DNA from: Prevotellaceae bacterium UBA1746
Lineage (GTDB): Bacteria; Bacteroidota; Bacteroidia; Bacteroidales; Bacteroidaceae
Length of the DNA stretch: 7,108 nucleotides
Direction: 5' to 3'
NCBI GenBank assembly: GCA_905369775.1
Contig: CAJPJR010000092.1
Coordinates: 1 to 7,108, forward strand
Part shown: positions 1 through 6,277 of the stretch, one piece after another
Numbering within the stretch: position 1 is the first letter of the stretch
Layout: each line of letters starts with the position of its first letter
The notes under the pieces: generated by a model
The model's database searches: none
Told to the model about the DNA's origin: nothing
Seen by the model: only the letters and a program-made list of their open reading frames with translations
Program-made: the position numbers and the translations under genes

Positions 1-353
1 CCCCAATACTGTACGAGTTGCGCCGCGTCGGGGGATTTTGCGAGAGCATACGCTACTTGGTACTCCTTCAACTCCGAGCGCGAGAGTTCACGGCTGATCG
101 AGATGAAAGGAATGTCGCCCTTTGCACTCTCGAACATCGGGCGGCGCTTGCGCACGATTGTACTGTTGTCCGAGTGGATGTCGGCCGCAACGTTCTTTCG
201 TCCGAGTTGGTTGCTGATCGTGCCCCACGTAAAGCCGTTGACGCGGCGGACGGGGAAGAGCGTGGCAAACTGAAACGGACGAACGTCGACGCTATCGACA
301 CGAGCCTGCACCATCTGTTGTGTGAGGCCTTGAATCAAAGTATCTGTGATCAT
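1..353 (-). CDS. Major capsid protein, N-terminal part (gene runs off the left edge)
   Basis: This is the first 117 codons of the main shell protein of the phage head; the rest lies beyond the left edge. Reading the minus strand from the ATG at 353-351 gives MITDTLIQGLTQQMVQARVD, then a stretch containing RPFQFATLFPVRRVNGFTWG, an arginine-rich segment (VRKRRPMFESAKGDIPF), and ISRELSRSELKEYQVA. From memory this pattern is typical of major capsid proteins of Bacteroidales phages, probably of the lambda gpE-like class; that comes from family knowledge, not a search. It lies 12 bases after the stop of the fibre-like gene, as expected for a head operon. No Shine-Dalgarno motif precedes the start, only an A/T-rich stretch, which is usual in Bacteroidota. 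The frame is open without a stop to base 1. Confidence 0.85.
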   Translation of the reverse strand, partial: MITDTLIQGLTQQMVQARVDSVDVRPFQFATLFPVRRVNGFTWGTISNQLGRKNVAADIHSDNSTIVRKRRPMFESAKGDIPFISISRELSRSELKEYQVAYALAKSPDAAQLVQYW

Positions 354-365
354 CGGATTTTAGAT

Positions 366-935
366 TTAATAGTTGACAATGCCCTTGAGGTGCTTTTCCA
401 CATCGGGGTGAAGCGTTGCGCCGTGCGTTGTACCCATTACCCACGCGTCCGTGTCGAGGTTGTCGTTTTGCACGACGGGACGACCCCTACCCGAAAGAGA
501 AAGGGGAATGTGTTTCAATTCCGCGTCGTTGCCCGTTGTTTCGGCTTTCGCTTCGGCGACAACCGAGAGCACCGGGATTACTCCGATAGCGGCCGAAAGC
601 GTCAACGTGTCGGCGGCTTTCTGCGAGGTGTCGATCTTCGTAATCTTCGACGCTTTGCCGCCTACGCTGAGGAGGAGCACGTCGTCGACCTTGAAGTGGT
701 GGCCTTTCTGCACCTTTACCTCCGTTTCCGTCGCCTCCACCTTTGCCGTTACGACGGCCTGTTTCACGACGTGGCAAATGCCGTTGTCGGGGGCACTGAG
801 GGGCGTACCTTCAAAAAGGTAGTCGCCGCCGAGTTCCGAGGTCTTGACGGATACGCCGCCGGGAATGTCGGCGACTTTGTGCTCAAAGACACGAGGCACC
901 GCCTGGTCTTTGCGCCGTTTTACTGTCATACCCAT
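366..935 (-). CDS. Head fibre / capsid decoration-like protein
   Basis: A 189-residue protein encoded between the scaffold and the major capsid gene, the usual place for head decoration or head-fibre proteins. The N-terminus is basic (MTVKRRKDQAVPRVFEHK). The middle, about residues 65-130, is rich in alternating beta-type residues and small turns, including GHHFKVDDVLLLSVGGKASK and ITKIDTSQKAADTLTLS. A lysine- and glutamate-containing segment and a C-terminal HPDVEKHLKGIVNY follow. I see no signal peptide, membrane segment or catalytic motif. The layout resembles the Bacteroidales phage proteins annotated as head fibre proteins, which probably bind the capsid surface. That identification comes from context and general pattern, so a generic capsid decoration protein is equally possible. 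The start may be the ATG at 935 or the one at 929, two codons downstream. Confidence 0.6.
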   Translation of the reverse strand: MGMTVKRRKDQAVPRVFEHKVADIPGGVSVKTSELGGDYLFEGTPLSAPDNGICHVVKQAVVTAKVEATETEVKVQKGHHFKVDDVLLLSVGGKASKITKIDTSQKAADTLTLSAAIGVIPVLSVVAEAKAETTGNDAELKHIPLSLSGRGRPVVQNDNLDTDAWVMGTTHGATLHPDVEKHLKGIVNY

Positions 936-978
936 TTTGGTCTAGTTTTTTGTGTGTTCTGTGAGGGGGGTGTTTTTG

Positions 979-1656
979 TTAGAACGGTTGAGCGTCTTTC
1001 GACGGTGCGCCGTCCCGGTGGGTGATCGATTCCAGCTGCGCCTTGGTGAGTTCTTGAGCGTCCTTGATTTCTCCGCCCAAAGGACGGGCAAAGACAAGTC
1101 CGCTTTGTTTGAGATTGTCGACGATTCCCCCAACTTCGGTCTTCACGTCTTCAAGCGTCGTTTTGAACTCCTCGTCCGAAAGGCCGTCGAGCTTCATACG
1201 GGCGTAGGGCTTTTGCAGATGTTCGGGGAGCTGTTCGACGACGGCCGAGAGCTGGCGCTTGCGGTCGTTCGTGATTCGCTCCGTACTCATCGCCGCGAGT
1301 TGCTGCTGCAACTTTGCGTTGTTTTCGACGAGTGTCTTAGCCCATTGCGGCATGTCTTCGGGGTCTTTGTTGCCGTGCGGTTCCGTAGGCTCGTTCTGTT
1401 CGGACGGCTCGATCGATTTTCCGTCCTTCAATCCGTGTTTCCGTTCGTAGTTGGCGACGGCGGTTTTCTGAGCATCGGTTGCGCGGCGGTCGCCTTCGGC
1501 ATCGATGATTTGCTGAATCGTGATCGCCTCCACGGAGTCTTTCACTTCTTCGGCGGTGGTGGCAGTCTTCGCGATATTCTTCGCTATCCTGTCGAGTACT
1601 TTTTCGTTGATCCCCTCGAAACGGGTCTTCAACGCGTCAAAAGCTACTTTGTGCAT
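979..1656 (-). CDS. Scaffold-like head assembly protein
   Basis: A 225-residue, charged, largely helical protein placed just before the fibre-like and capsid genes, where tailed phages usually keep the scaffolding protein that templates procapsid assembly. Residues 1-75 look helical (MHKVAFDALKTRFEGINEKV and onward). Residues 80-102 are a polar acidic linker with proline and asparagine (EPSEQNEPTEPHGNKDPED). Residues 103-135 look like a coiled coil with a Q-rich run (ENNAKLQQQLAAM), and the C-terminal tail is again charged. There are no cysteines, membrane segments or catalytic motifs. The role is inferred from position and character; no specific family signature is visible. The start is set at 1656 because the longer frame back to 1704 would translate through the promoter-like element at 1682-1689. 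This is the first gene after the toxin cassette and seems to have its own promoter. Confidence 0.65.
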   Translation of the reverse strand: MHKVAFDALKTRFEGINEKVLDRIAKNIAKTATTAEEVKDSVEAITIQQIIDAEGDRRATDAQKTAVANYERKHGLKDGKSIEPSEQNEPTEPHGNKDPEDMPQWAKTLVENNAKLQQQLAAMSTERITNDRKRQLSAVVEQLPEHLQKPYARMKLDGLSDEEFKTTLEDVKTEVGGIVDNLKQSGLVFARPLGGEIKDAQELTKAQLESITHRDGAPSKDAQPF

Positions 1657-1681
1657 TCTATTTATAGTCTTTGTGTCGATA

Positions 1682-1689
1682 CAAAGGTA
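1682..1689 (-). promoter_or_regulatory. Bacteroidota-type -7 promoter element upstream of the scaffold gene
   Basis: On the minus strand the sequence reads TACCTTTG, an exact match to the TAnnTTTG -7 consensus of the Bacteroidota primary sigma factor, followed by T. It lies 26 bases upstream of the scaffold ATG, so a transcript starting a few bases downstream would have a leader of roughly 20 bases. I could not find a convincing -33 TTTG about 19-20 bases further upstream. The element would restart head-gene transcription after the toxin cassette. Confidence 0.45.
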
Positions 1690-1793
1690 ATAATTTCCTC
1701 CCATATCACCGCTATATAAAGAGAGGCAGTATTCCGCTCAGAGACGTTGGAAGCGCGTAAAGCGTTTTTTTCCGAGCGAGGGTGTCGTTTTAA

Positions 1794-1808
1794 CGCTCAA
1801 AAAGAGCG
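1794..1808. other. Short perfect inverted repeat in the divergent control region
   Basis: CGCTC at 1794-1798 and GAGCG at 1804-1808 are perfect inverted repeats separated by AAAAA. The repeat ends 20 bases before the -7-like element of the plus-strand gene, where a -33 box or an operator would sit. Read on the minus strand it is a 5-bp hairpin followed by an A/T-rich run, so it could also be a weak terminator for the MuF-ART transcript. The stem is short and chance is a real alternative. Confidence 0.25.
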
Positions 1809-1827
1809 GGAAACGGGGAGAATATGC

Positions 1828-1835
1828 TATTTTTG
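1828..1835 (+). promoter_or_regulatory. Bacteroidota-type -7 promoter element upstream of the small plus-strand gene
   Basis: The plus strand reads TATTTTTG, an exact TAnnTTTG match, 21 bases before the ATG at 1857. No clear -33 TTTG is visible at the usual distance. If real, it makes the small gene an independent transcription unit facing the late genes. It also excludes the in-frame ATG at 1824, which would lie upstream of the transcription start. Confidence 0.4.
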
Positions 1836-1856
1836 AAGACTAAAACTCATTCTACG

Positions 1857-2186
1857 ATGACAAAAGAAGAACGACTCAAGCAATGTAGATACTACAAAGG
1901 GGAGGAAGAGTTCCCAGGCGAGCTCGGATGCGAAGCTTTTGGATTTTGGATTGGCGAAAAAGACTTCGTCGAGAATTACGGACAAGATACGGAAGAACTC
2001 CTGCGTCTGATTGAAAATGTCGGACTTACGAACTTCAAATCAGCATGGGAAAATAAGGCTTCGGATGAGCTTATCGCACATCTATTCTGTTACCTTACGA
2101 AATCCCGAGATTGTGGCGACGAGTACGTCATTAAAGGATTTGTCAAGAGATCCCTTCCCCTTTATTTCGGTTCGACTTCTATATAA
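1857..2186 (+). CDS. Small acidic protein convergent with the ART toxin gene; candidate immunity protein
   Basis: A 109-residue protein and the only gene I accept on the plus strand. It begins MTKEERLKQCRYYKGEEEF, continues through FGFWIGEKDFVENYG and LIENVGLTNFKSAWENKA, and ends VKRSLPLYFGSTSI. By hand count it has about 20 acidic against 13 basic residues. There is no signal peptide or membrane segment, so it should be cytosolic. I do not recognise a domain of known function; the opening resembles small uncharacterised Bacteroidales proteins I recall. It converges on the MuF-ART gene, overlaps its last 25 bases, shares its lower GC content (27 of 60 bases at 1921-1980 are G or C) and has a promoter-like element of its own. 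These traits suit an immunity protein for the ART domain, but that role is inference. The ATG at 1857 is preferred over the in-frame ATG at 1824 because a -7-like element lies between them. Confidence 0.7.
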   Translation: MTKEERLKQCRYYKGEEEFPGELGCEAFGFWIGEKDFVENYGQDTEELLRLIENVGLTNFKSAWENKASDELIAHLFCYLTKSRDCGDEYVIKGFVKRSLPLYFGSTSI

Positions 2187-4624
2187 ATATACCCACCACG
2201 TTCTCGCATACGAAGGAAACGATATCTGTTCCGTTGTGAGGAAAGCACTTCGTACTCGCCCTTAAAGCGCGACAAATAACGCAGACTTGTCGCGTTTTTT
2301 TGCGTCTTCGCGACCAAAATGACCTTTTGGGTTTTAAGCTCATACGGTGTAATCTCGTCGTGATACCCAACTCCGGCAAAGTACGTTGATGTTTCCTTAT
2401 TCGTACTCCACGACGATGCGCCTAACATTCCTGCACCTTCTTCACTTGTTAGTTTATCAATGAGATCACCCAGTTGTTTCTTACTGAGACACATTCCGCG
2501 ATAGGTGGTTCCGCCATCCCATTTCGGGCTTCTATCGATCCACTCTTCAAGATCTTCGGCTCGTTTCTTGATCTCTTCGTAAGAATGCCCGTGTCTTGAA
2601 ACAAAAGTGTGGTCTAATAATCCGCTTTGGTATCTTCTAATCTCATAATCCCATTGATACGAGAAACCATAAGCAGCGTTGTAGTAGTCGTTTATCTTCT
2701 GCTTGTCGTAAACTCCCGTTAACTCACTTATCTTCGCTTTCTTAGATTCTTCTGTAGATGAATCCAAGTAGACATGTCCCTTCTGCGGTGTGTTGTTTAC
2801 AGTCCACGTTCCCGACGAAGATTTAGAGGTTTGTTTCTTCTTCTCGAGTTCCGCGCGCTTCTTTTCCGCTATTTCGATCGCTTCTTTCGCCTTCTCAATG
2901 TCCCCCATCTCTTGTGCCGCCTTCGCGTCTGCGATGGCCTGCTTGAAGATCGGGGACTTCGTCTTGAACGACGAAAGCCCCTCGATTTGATCGTCAACCT
3001 TCTGCCATTCGATCTTTTCGAGCACCGCAGCGTGTTGAGCCTTGTACGCGCTTTCGGCAACCTGCCATGTCGAATACTTCTTATTGTCGGCAACCCATTG
3101 CACTTCGTACTTCAACTTGCTGGCCTGCGCCTCCAGCGGCAAGCCCTCAAAGGTCGCGAGCTTCTTTTGCACCGCCGCGTGCGTGCTTTTCAGTTCCTCG
3201 AGAGTGAACTCCTTGTGCCACTTATGCGCATCGGGAATCAGGTCGGAGAGTTCGTCTTCGGCCTTCTTCATTTCCTCGATCGCGCTTTGCAACTTCGTCG
3301 TCTCCGCTTTGATTTTCGCGATTTGTCCCGACTCGACGGCCTGCGCCAAGCCCGACGCGTCGATTTCCCCGAAGTCGGCGGCAGTTTTGAGTGTTTCGGC
3401 AGCTGCACCTTTCACCTCGGCGTGTTCCTTCGCACGCGCCGCCCAGCGTTCGCGAATCGCGTCCTCCTCTTCCTTCGTACGCTTTGCATGGCGCTCCTCG
3501 GCAATTTCGAGGAGCGTCTTTTTCTTCGGCGCAAACACGCTGCCGACCAGCGACTCGTTGTCCTTGATGAAATACGGGAGCGAGCCGCGCGCCGCCGCCG
3601 CGTCGATGCGCCCCTTGTTCTCCTGCAGCCACGATTTGAACTCGTCGGGCAATTCGTTCACCTCGTTCTCGCTCCCCTCCGTAGGCTCTTCGCCGTTGAG
3701 AATGCGCCCCGTGTCCGCGTCGAACTCCTCCTCCGTCTTCAAGATCGGCGTGGCAAAACAACGACAATGCGGATGCCAGCCCGTGAACTTGAACGTCTTC
3801 GGGTATTTCCCCTTCAGATCGTCGCAAATATCGTGGAAGCGGTGCGGCTTGCCGTCCGCGCCGAGGCACGTGTGGTTCTCTGAAAGGTTGATCTCCACCC
3901 CGACCACGAAATCCAACTCTTGCATGCGCAGATGATCGGCCGTGCGATAGGCGATGTTCACCTCCGTGCCCGCCAGACGACGTGCGTTTTTGTAGGCCGA
4001 ACGATAGACGCCCCGCCCAGGGTGGTAGGCCTTTGCCCGCTCCGAGAGGTGAAGCACGCCGTGCTCGTCGCGAACACGCCGAAAAAGTGCGTCGGGGTTG
4101 CGAAGATACGCCCGAAGGGTGTGGCTCATTTCGACGGCCGAAACGCCGTCGCGCAGCCCGAGATCGAGCCCCATTTCGAGCTCTTCCTTGAACTGCTCGG
4201 TGAGATTCCACACCCGCTCCGAGAGATTCATCCCGCGTTCGCGCCGAGCGAGAAACGCCGTGCACGCCCCCGCGTTGGTCGAGAAATAGCGGGCTCGGCG
4301 CTCCGGGCTCAGATGCTTTGCCGCCGACCCGAGCACAGAACGCACCAGCAGGTCGTTCTTCGCGTTCGCCAAATCCCATTCCGTTCGCACCCCGTCGGCT
4401 ACGGTCGTCGAGAGCGCGCCGTGAAGTTCGAGCATCAGTTTCTTTGCGCGATTGCGCAAATAGGGATATTTGTCGAAGGCGAACACCTCTTCGGGTGAAA
4501 AATCGTCGACGCTCTCCGACAAGAGCGCCACGCGGGCGGCGGCCTCGTCGAAGAGCTTTCCGATGCGTTTCTCCAGCCGGAGAATGTTGCGGAGGTGCTG
4601 TTGCTCGTAAGTAAGTCTCGGCAT
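2162..4624 (-). CDS. MuF/SPP1 gp7-like minor head protein fused to a C-terminal ADP-ribosyltransferase toxin domain
   Basis: An 820-residue multidomain protein starting 12 bases after the portal stop. Residues 1 to about 300 are the MuF (SPP1 gp7-like) head morphogenesis domain, with the cysteine/histidine signature WHPHCRC at 283-289. Residues 320-600 are charged and largely helical, probably coiled coil, and include FKSWLQENKGRID and a lysine/glutamate-rich end. Residues 597-612 form a low-complexity S/T/K linker. The C-terminus, about 613-820, carries all three parts of an R-S-E class ADP-ribosyltransferase fold: arginine R709 in TYRGM, an S-W-S stretch at 738-740 in SSWSTN, and the E-x-E pair E790/E792 in KGEYEVL. 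The domain should transfer ADP-ribose from NAD+, perhaps to arginine as in other ExE enzymes; the target is unknown. MuF proteins sit near the portal inside the head, so the toxin could be delivered with the DNA, as T4 Alt is. The ART part is much AT-richer than the N-terminus. Confidence 0.88.
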   Translation of the reverse strand: MPRLTYEQQHLRNILRLEKRIGKLFDEAAARVALLSESVDDFSPEEVFAFDKYPYLRNRAKKLMLELHGALSTTVADGVRTEWDLANAKNDLLVRSVLGSAAKHLSPERRARYFSTNAGACTAFLARRERGMNLSERVWNLTEQFKEELEMGLDLGLRDGVSAVEMSHTLRAYLRNPDALFRRVRDEHGVLHLSERAKAYHPGRGVYRSAYKNARRLAGTEVNIAYRTADHLRMQELDFVVGVEINLSENHTCLGADGKPHRFHDICDDLKGKYPKTFKFTGWHPHCRCFATPILKTEEEFDADTGRILNGEEPTEGSENEVNELPDEFKSWLQENKGRIDAAAARGSLPYFIKDNESLVGSVFAPKKKTLLEIAEERHAKRTKEEEDAIRERWAARAKEHAEVKGAAAETLKTAADFGEIDASGLAQAVESGQIAKIKAETTKLQSAIEEMKKAEDELSDLIPDAHKWHKEFTLEELKSTHAAVQKKLATFEGLPLEAQASKLKYEVQWVADNKKYSTWQVAESAYKAQHAAVLEKIEWQKVDDQIEGLSSFKTKSPIFKQAIADAKAAQEMGDIEKAKEAIEIAEKKRAELEKKKQTSKSSSGTWTVNNTPQKGHVYLDSSTEESKKAKISELTGVYDKQKINDYYNAAYGFSYQWDYEIRRYQSGLLDHTFVSRHGHSYEEIKKRAEDLEEWIDRSPKWDGGTTYRGMCLSKKQLGDLIDKLTSEEGAGMLGASSWSTNKETSTYFAGVGYHDEITPYELKTQKVILVAKTQKNATSLRYLSRFKGEYEVLSSQRNRYRFLRMRERGGYIYIEVEPK

Positions 4625-4636
4625 TGGTTTCTGAGG

Positions 4637-6025
4637 TTAGAATCCCGATTCGGGTTGCAGCACGTCGACGGCATTTTCGGCGGCGATTTCGGCCATTGTC
4701 TTGTCGATGTCCTTGCTGTGGCCGTAGAGTTCCACGCTTTCGCGTTGCGAGATGATCGCCTTTCCGCCGTTGGCTGCAACAAGGTTCTTGATCGTGTCGC
4801 CTTCGTCTTCGATCGAAAACGGGGTGATGATTTGTTCCACCGCCAGCGAATCGACGGCCTCCGCATAGCCCGAGCCCAAAATCACCCGAGCGAAGGCCTT
4901 TATCACGTTCATCTCCCGGTCGAAGAACTCAATCAAACGCCCGCTCTCGTCTTTCACCTTGAGCTGTGCGTCGATGAACATTTGCTTGCGACTCTCGCCC
5001 GAGAGGGCTTGTTGGCTCATCTTCTCGTAGCTCCAGTCGGGGAGCTGCAATTGAGTGAAGAAGAGCGAGCGGAGTTCTTCGATGTAGAATTTGAGATTGT
5101 CGACGGCTTGCGGCCAGGTGACATATTGCGCCGCGCTCCCCTTCGGGAATTGCATCACGCTGAGCGCGTCTTTGTCCGAGCTGTCGCCGAACGGGATTTG
5201 CTCGTCGGCAAAGACGGCAAAGACGGGTTTCGAGTTGCGACGCAGATAATTGCCGTTGCGCGAAAGCGCCCACTCCATCTCGTAGACCGTGTTCGACGTT
5301 TCCTCCCATACGGGGGTCGGGCGATACATATAGACGGCGGGAATCTTCCCGAGGGTGATTTTTTCGTTGCACTCCTCCGTCCATCCCCCCGTCGACGTGC
5401 TCCAACAAATGTGCCGGTCGGCCGTGTAGGTGTCGAAATAGCGAACGTCGTTGCCCCGAATGCGGCGGGTGTAGGCCACGCTCATCGCAATCATGTCGCC
5501 GTATTCGTCGAAAAGCGGATACAGCTCATCGCCCGACGACGGGGCGAAGTTGCGGGCGCGAAGCTTGTAGGGACTATGCACCCCGTAGACGTTGTTCGGT
5601 TCCTCGATGGCATACCAAAGCGTGAGCACTTCGCAGCAAGAGAAGAGGAGATTGCAGCGTTCGATGTTCAAAGAGTCGATGCGGTTGCGTTCGTAGACCG
5701 ATTCGAGGAATGCCGCCACCTCGGCCTCCCGATCGTTCGTAGGTTTGTACACGCGTTTCACGGGGATGCCGCAAATGAGTTCGGCCATACGGCGGACGGC
5801 GAGACGCTGAAAGTCGAGTATGATGCGCGTAACGGGCTGCACCCCCTCACTTGTCACCGCATCGCGATAAATTGCTTTGTTGGCCACGGGGTGAAGTGAG
5901 GGGTCGTAGGCGTTGATCAGCCCTGACGGCCCTCGCCACGGGGGAATGTTGAGATGTTTTTCACATAGAGCGGTGATCTTCTCGTCTGCCGTGAGCGAGG
6001 AGTCCAAGATGTCGCGAATATCCAT
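4637..6025 (-). CDS. Phage portal protein (SPP1 gp6-like)
   Basis: A 462-residue portal protein, which forms the dodecameric ring at the head vertex through which terminase pumps DNA and to which the neck attaches. It sits between terminase and MuF, the classical order. Visible family-like segments include INAYDPSLHPV (37-47), TRIILDFQRLAVRRMAEL (66-83) and GIPVKRVY (86-93). A beta-rich middle (MIAMSVAYTRRIRGNDVRYF) follows, then a helical region with IEELRSLFFTQLQLPDWS and an SGESRKQMFIDAQLK segment, and a helical C-terminus ending LQPESGF. The assignment rests on these patterns, length and context. The ATG at 6025 (MDIRDILDSSL) is preferred because related portals, as I recall them, begin near this point. 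The in-frame ATG at 6055 would add ten residues and is also possible. The open frame back to 6223 runs through a tRNA-like element and is rejected as coding there. Confidence 0.88.
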   Translation of the reverse strand: MDIRDILDSSLTADEKITALCEKHLNIPPWRGPSGLINAYDPSLHPVANKAIYRDAVTSEGVQPVTRIILDFQRLAVRRMAELICGIPVKRVYKPTNDREAEVAAFLESVYERNRIDSLNIERCNLLFSCCEVLTLWYAIEEPNNVYGVHSPYKLRARNFAPSSGDELYPLFDEYGDMIAMSVAYTRRIRGNDVRYFDTYTADRHICWSTSTGGWTEECNEKITLGKIPAVYMYRPTPVWEETSNTVYEMEWALSRNGNYLRRNSKPVFAVFADEQIPFGDSSDKDALSVMQFPKGSAAQYVTWPQAVDNLKFYIEELRSLFFTQLQLPDWSYEKMSQQALSGESRKQMFIDAQLKVKDESGRLIEFFDREMNVIKAFARVILGSGYAEAVDSLAVEQIITPFSIEDEGDTIKNLVAANGGKAIISQRESVELYGHSKDIDKTMAEIAAENAVDVLQPESGF

Positions 6026-6063
6026 TGCAGTGAGCTTTTCGATGAATGGGGGCATTTCCGTCG

Positions 6064-6094
6064 AAACGTCCCGCCTTTTAGGCAAAACGTCCCG
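6064..6094. repeat. Ten-base direct repeat with 21-base spacing upstream of the portal gene
   Basis: AAACGTCCCG occurs at 6064-6073 and again at 6085-6094 on the plus strand, a start-to-start spacing of 21 bases, or two helical turns. Between them GCC and GGC can form a tiny hairpin with loop TTTTA. The repeats lie between the end of tRNA-like element 1 and the portal start. The spacing is what one expects for a protein bound on one face of the DNA, but no known operator is recognised. Confidence 0.5.
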
Positions 6095-6114
6095 AGTTTC
6101 CGATAAAAACGGAG

Positions 6115-6201
6115 TGGCCGCGGGTGGATTCGAACCACCTCGGGAGAAAAATCTCCATAAAAAACTCCCTATCCCGGTGAACGGGCGTGCGTTCCGCGGC
6201 C
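6115..6201 (-). tRNA. tRNA-like element 1 (isotype unclear, atypical core)
   Basis: An 87-base element with a perfect seven-pair acceptor stem (GGCCGCG at 6201-6195 with CGCGGCC at 6122-6116), discriminator A at 6115 and no encoded CCA. Its T arm is perfect: GGTGG, loop TTCGAAT, CCACC. The rest is not canonical. The D-arm position holds a 4-bp hairpin CCCG/CGGG with a 5-base loop and no GG pair. The anticodon-arm position holds GGGAG/CTCCC closing an 18-base loop, or alternatively GGAGA-TTTT-TCTCC, which would resemble a long class II variable arm. No standard 7-base anticodon loop with U33 can be placed, so I assign no isotype. It could be an unusual phage tRNA, a decayed one, or a tRNA-like processing signal; the perfect acceptor and T stems argue against simple decay. 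Confidence 0.6.
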
Positions 6202-6205
6202 GTGT

Positions 6206-6238
6206 GGCTGCGCCGACTCTCACGAGCGGGCGGCAGCC
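6206..6238 (-). ncRNA. Long GC-rich hairpin with a GNRA-type tetraloop
   Basis: On the minus strand GGCTG (6238-6234) pairs with CAGCC (6210-6206). After a single bulged C, CGCC (6232-6229) pairs with GGCG (6214-6211). A 2x2 internal loop follows, then CTC/GAG closes the tetraloop GTGA (6223-6220), which is a GNRA sequence. That makes twelve Watson-Crick pairs in 33 bases, ending four bases before tRNA-like element 1. It is not followed by a T tract, so an intrinsic terminator is unlikely. It may be a structured leader of the tRNA-like RNA or a protein-binding element; the function is unknown. Confidence 0.5.
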
Positions 6239-6277
6239 GGTAACAATTCAATTAGATACCATGAAGAAACCATTTTG

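Noticed and set aside
1657..1704. Longer scaffold start at 1704
   Set aside because: The extra 16 codons cover the promoter-like TACCTTTG element; the ATG at 1656 gives a more natural start.
1751..1769. Stem AAGCGC/GCGTTT with a following T run as a plus-strand terminator
   Set aside because: The stem includes a wobble pair, and no plus-strand gene lies upstream within the window that would need it.
2774..3935. Long plus-strand open frames opposite the MuF spacer region
   Set aside because: They mirror the charged, coiled-coil-like coding sequence on the minus strand, and their composition (leucine/arginine- or serine-rich) is typical of antisense shadows.
4595..5899. A 434-codon open frame on the plus strand opposite the portal gene
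   Set aside because: It is antisense to the well-supported portal gene, matches no family I know and has the arginine/valine/histidine-rich look of a shadow frame in GC-rich DNA.
6115..6201. Reading TCA in the 6181-6177 hairpin loop as a UGA-suppressor anticodon
   Set aside because: The stem would have only three pairs and position 37 would be a pyrimidine; the window gives no sign of stop-codon reassignment.
6056..6223. N-terminal extension of the portal frame to 6223
   Set aside because: It would translate through tRNA-like element 1 and the direct repeat, and the extra residues are unlike a portal N-terminus.
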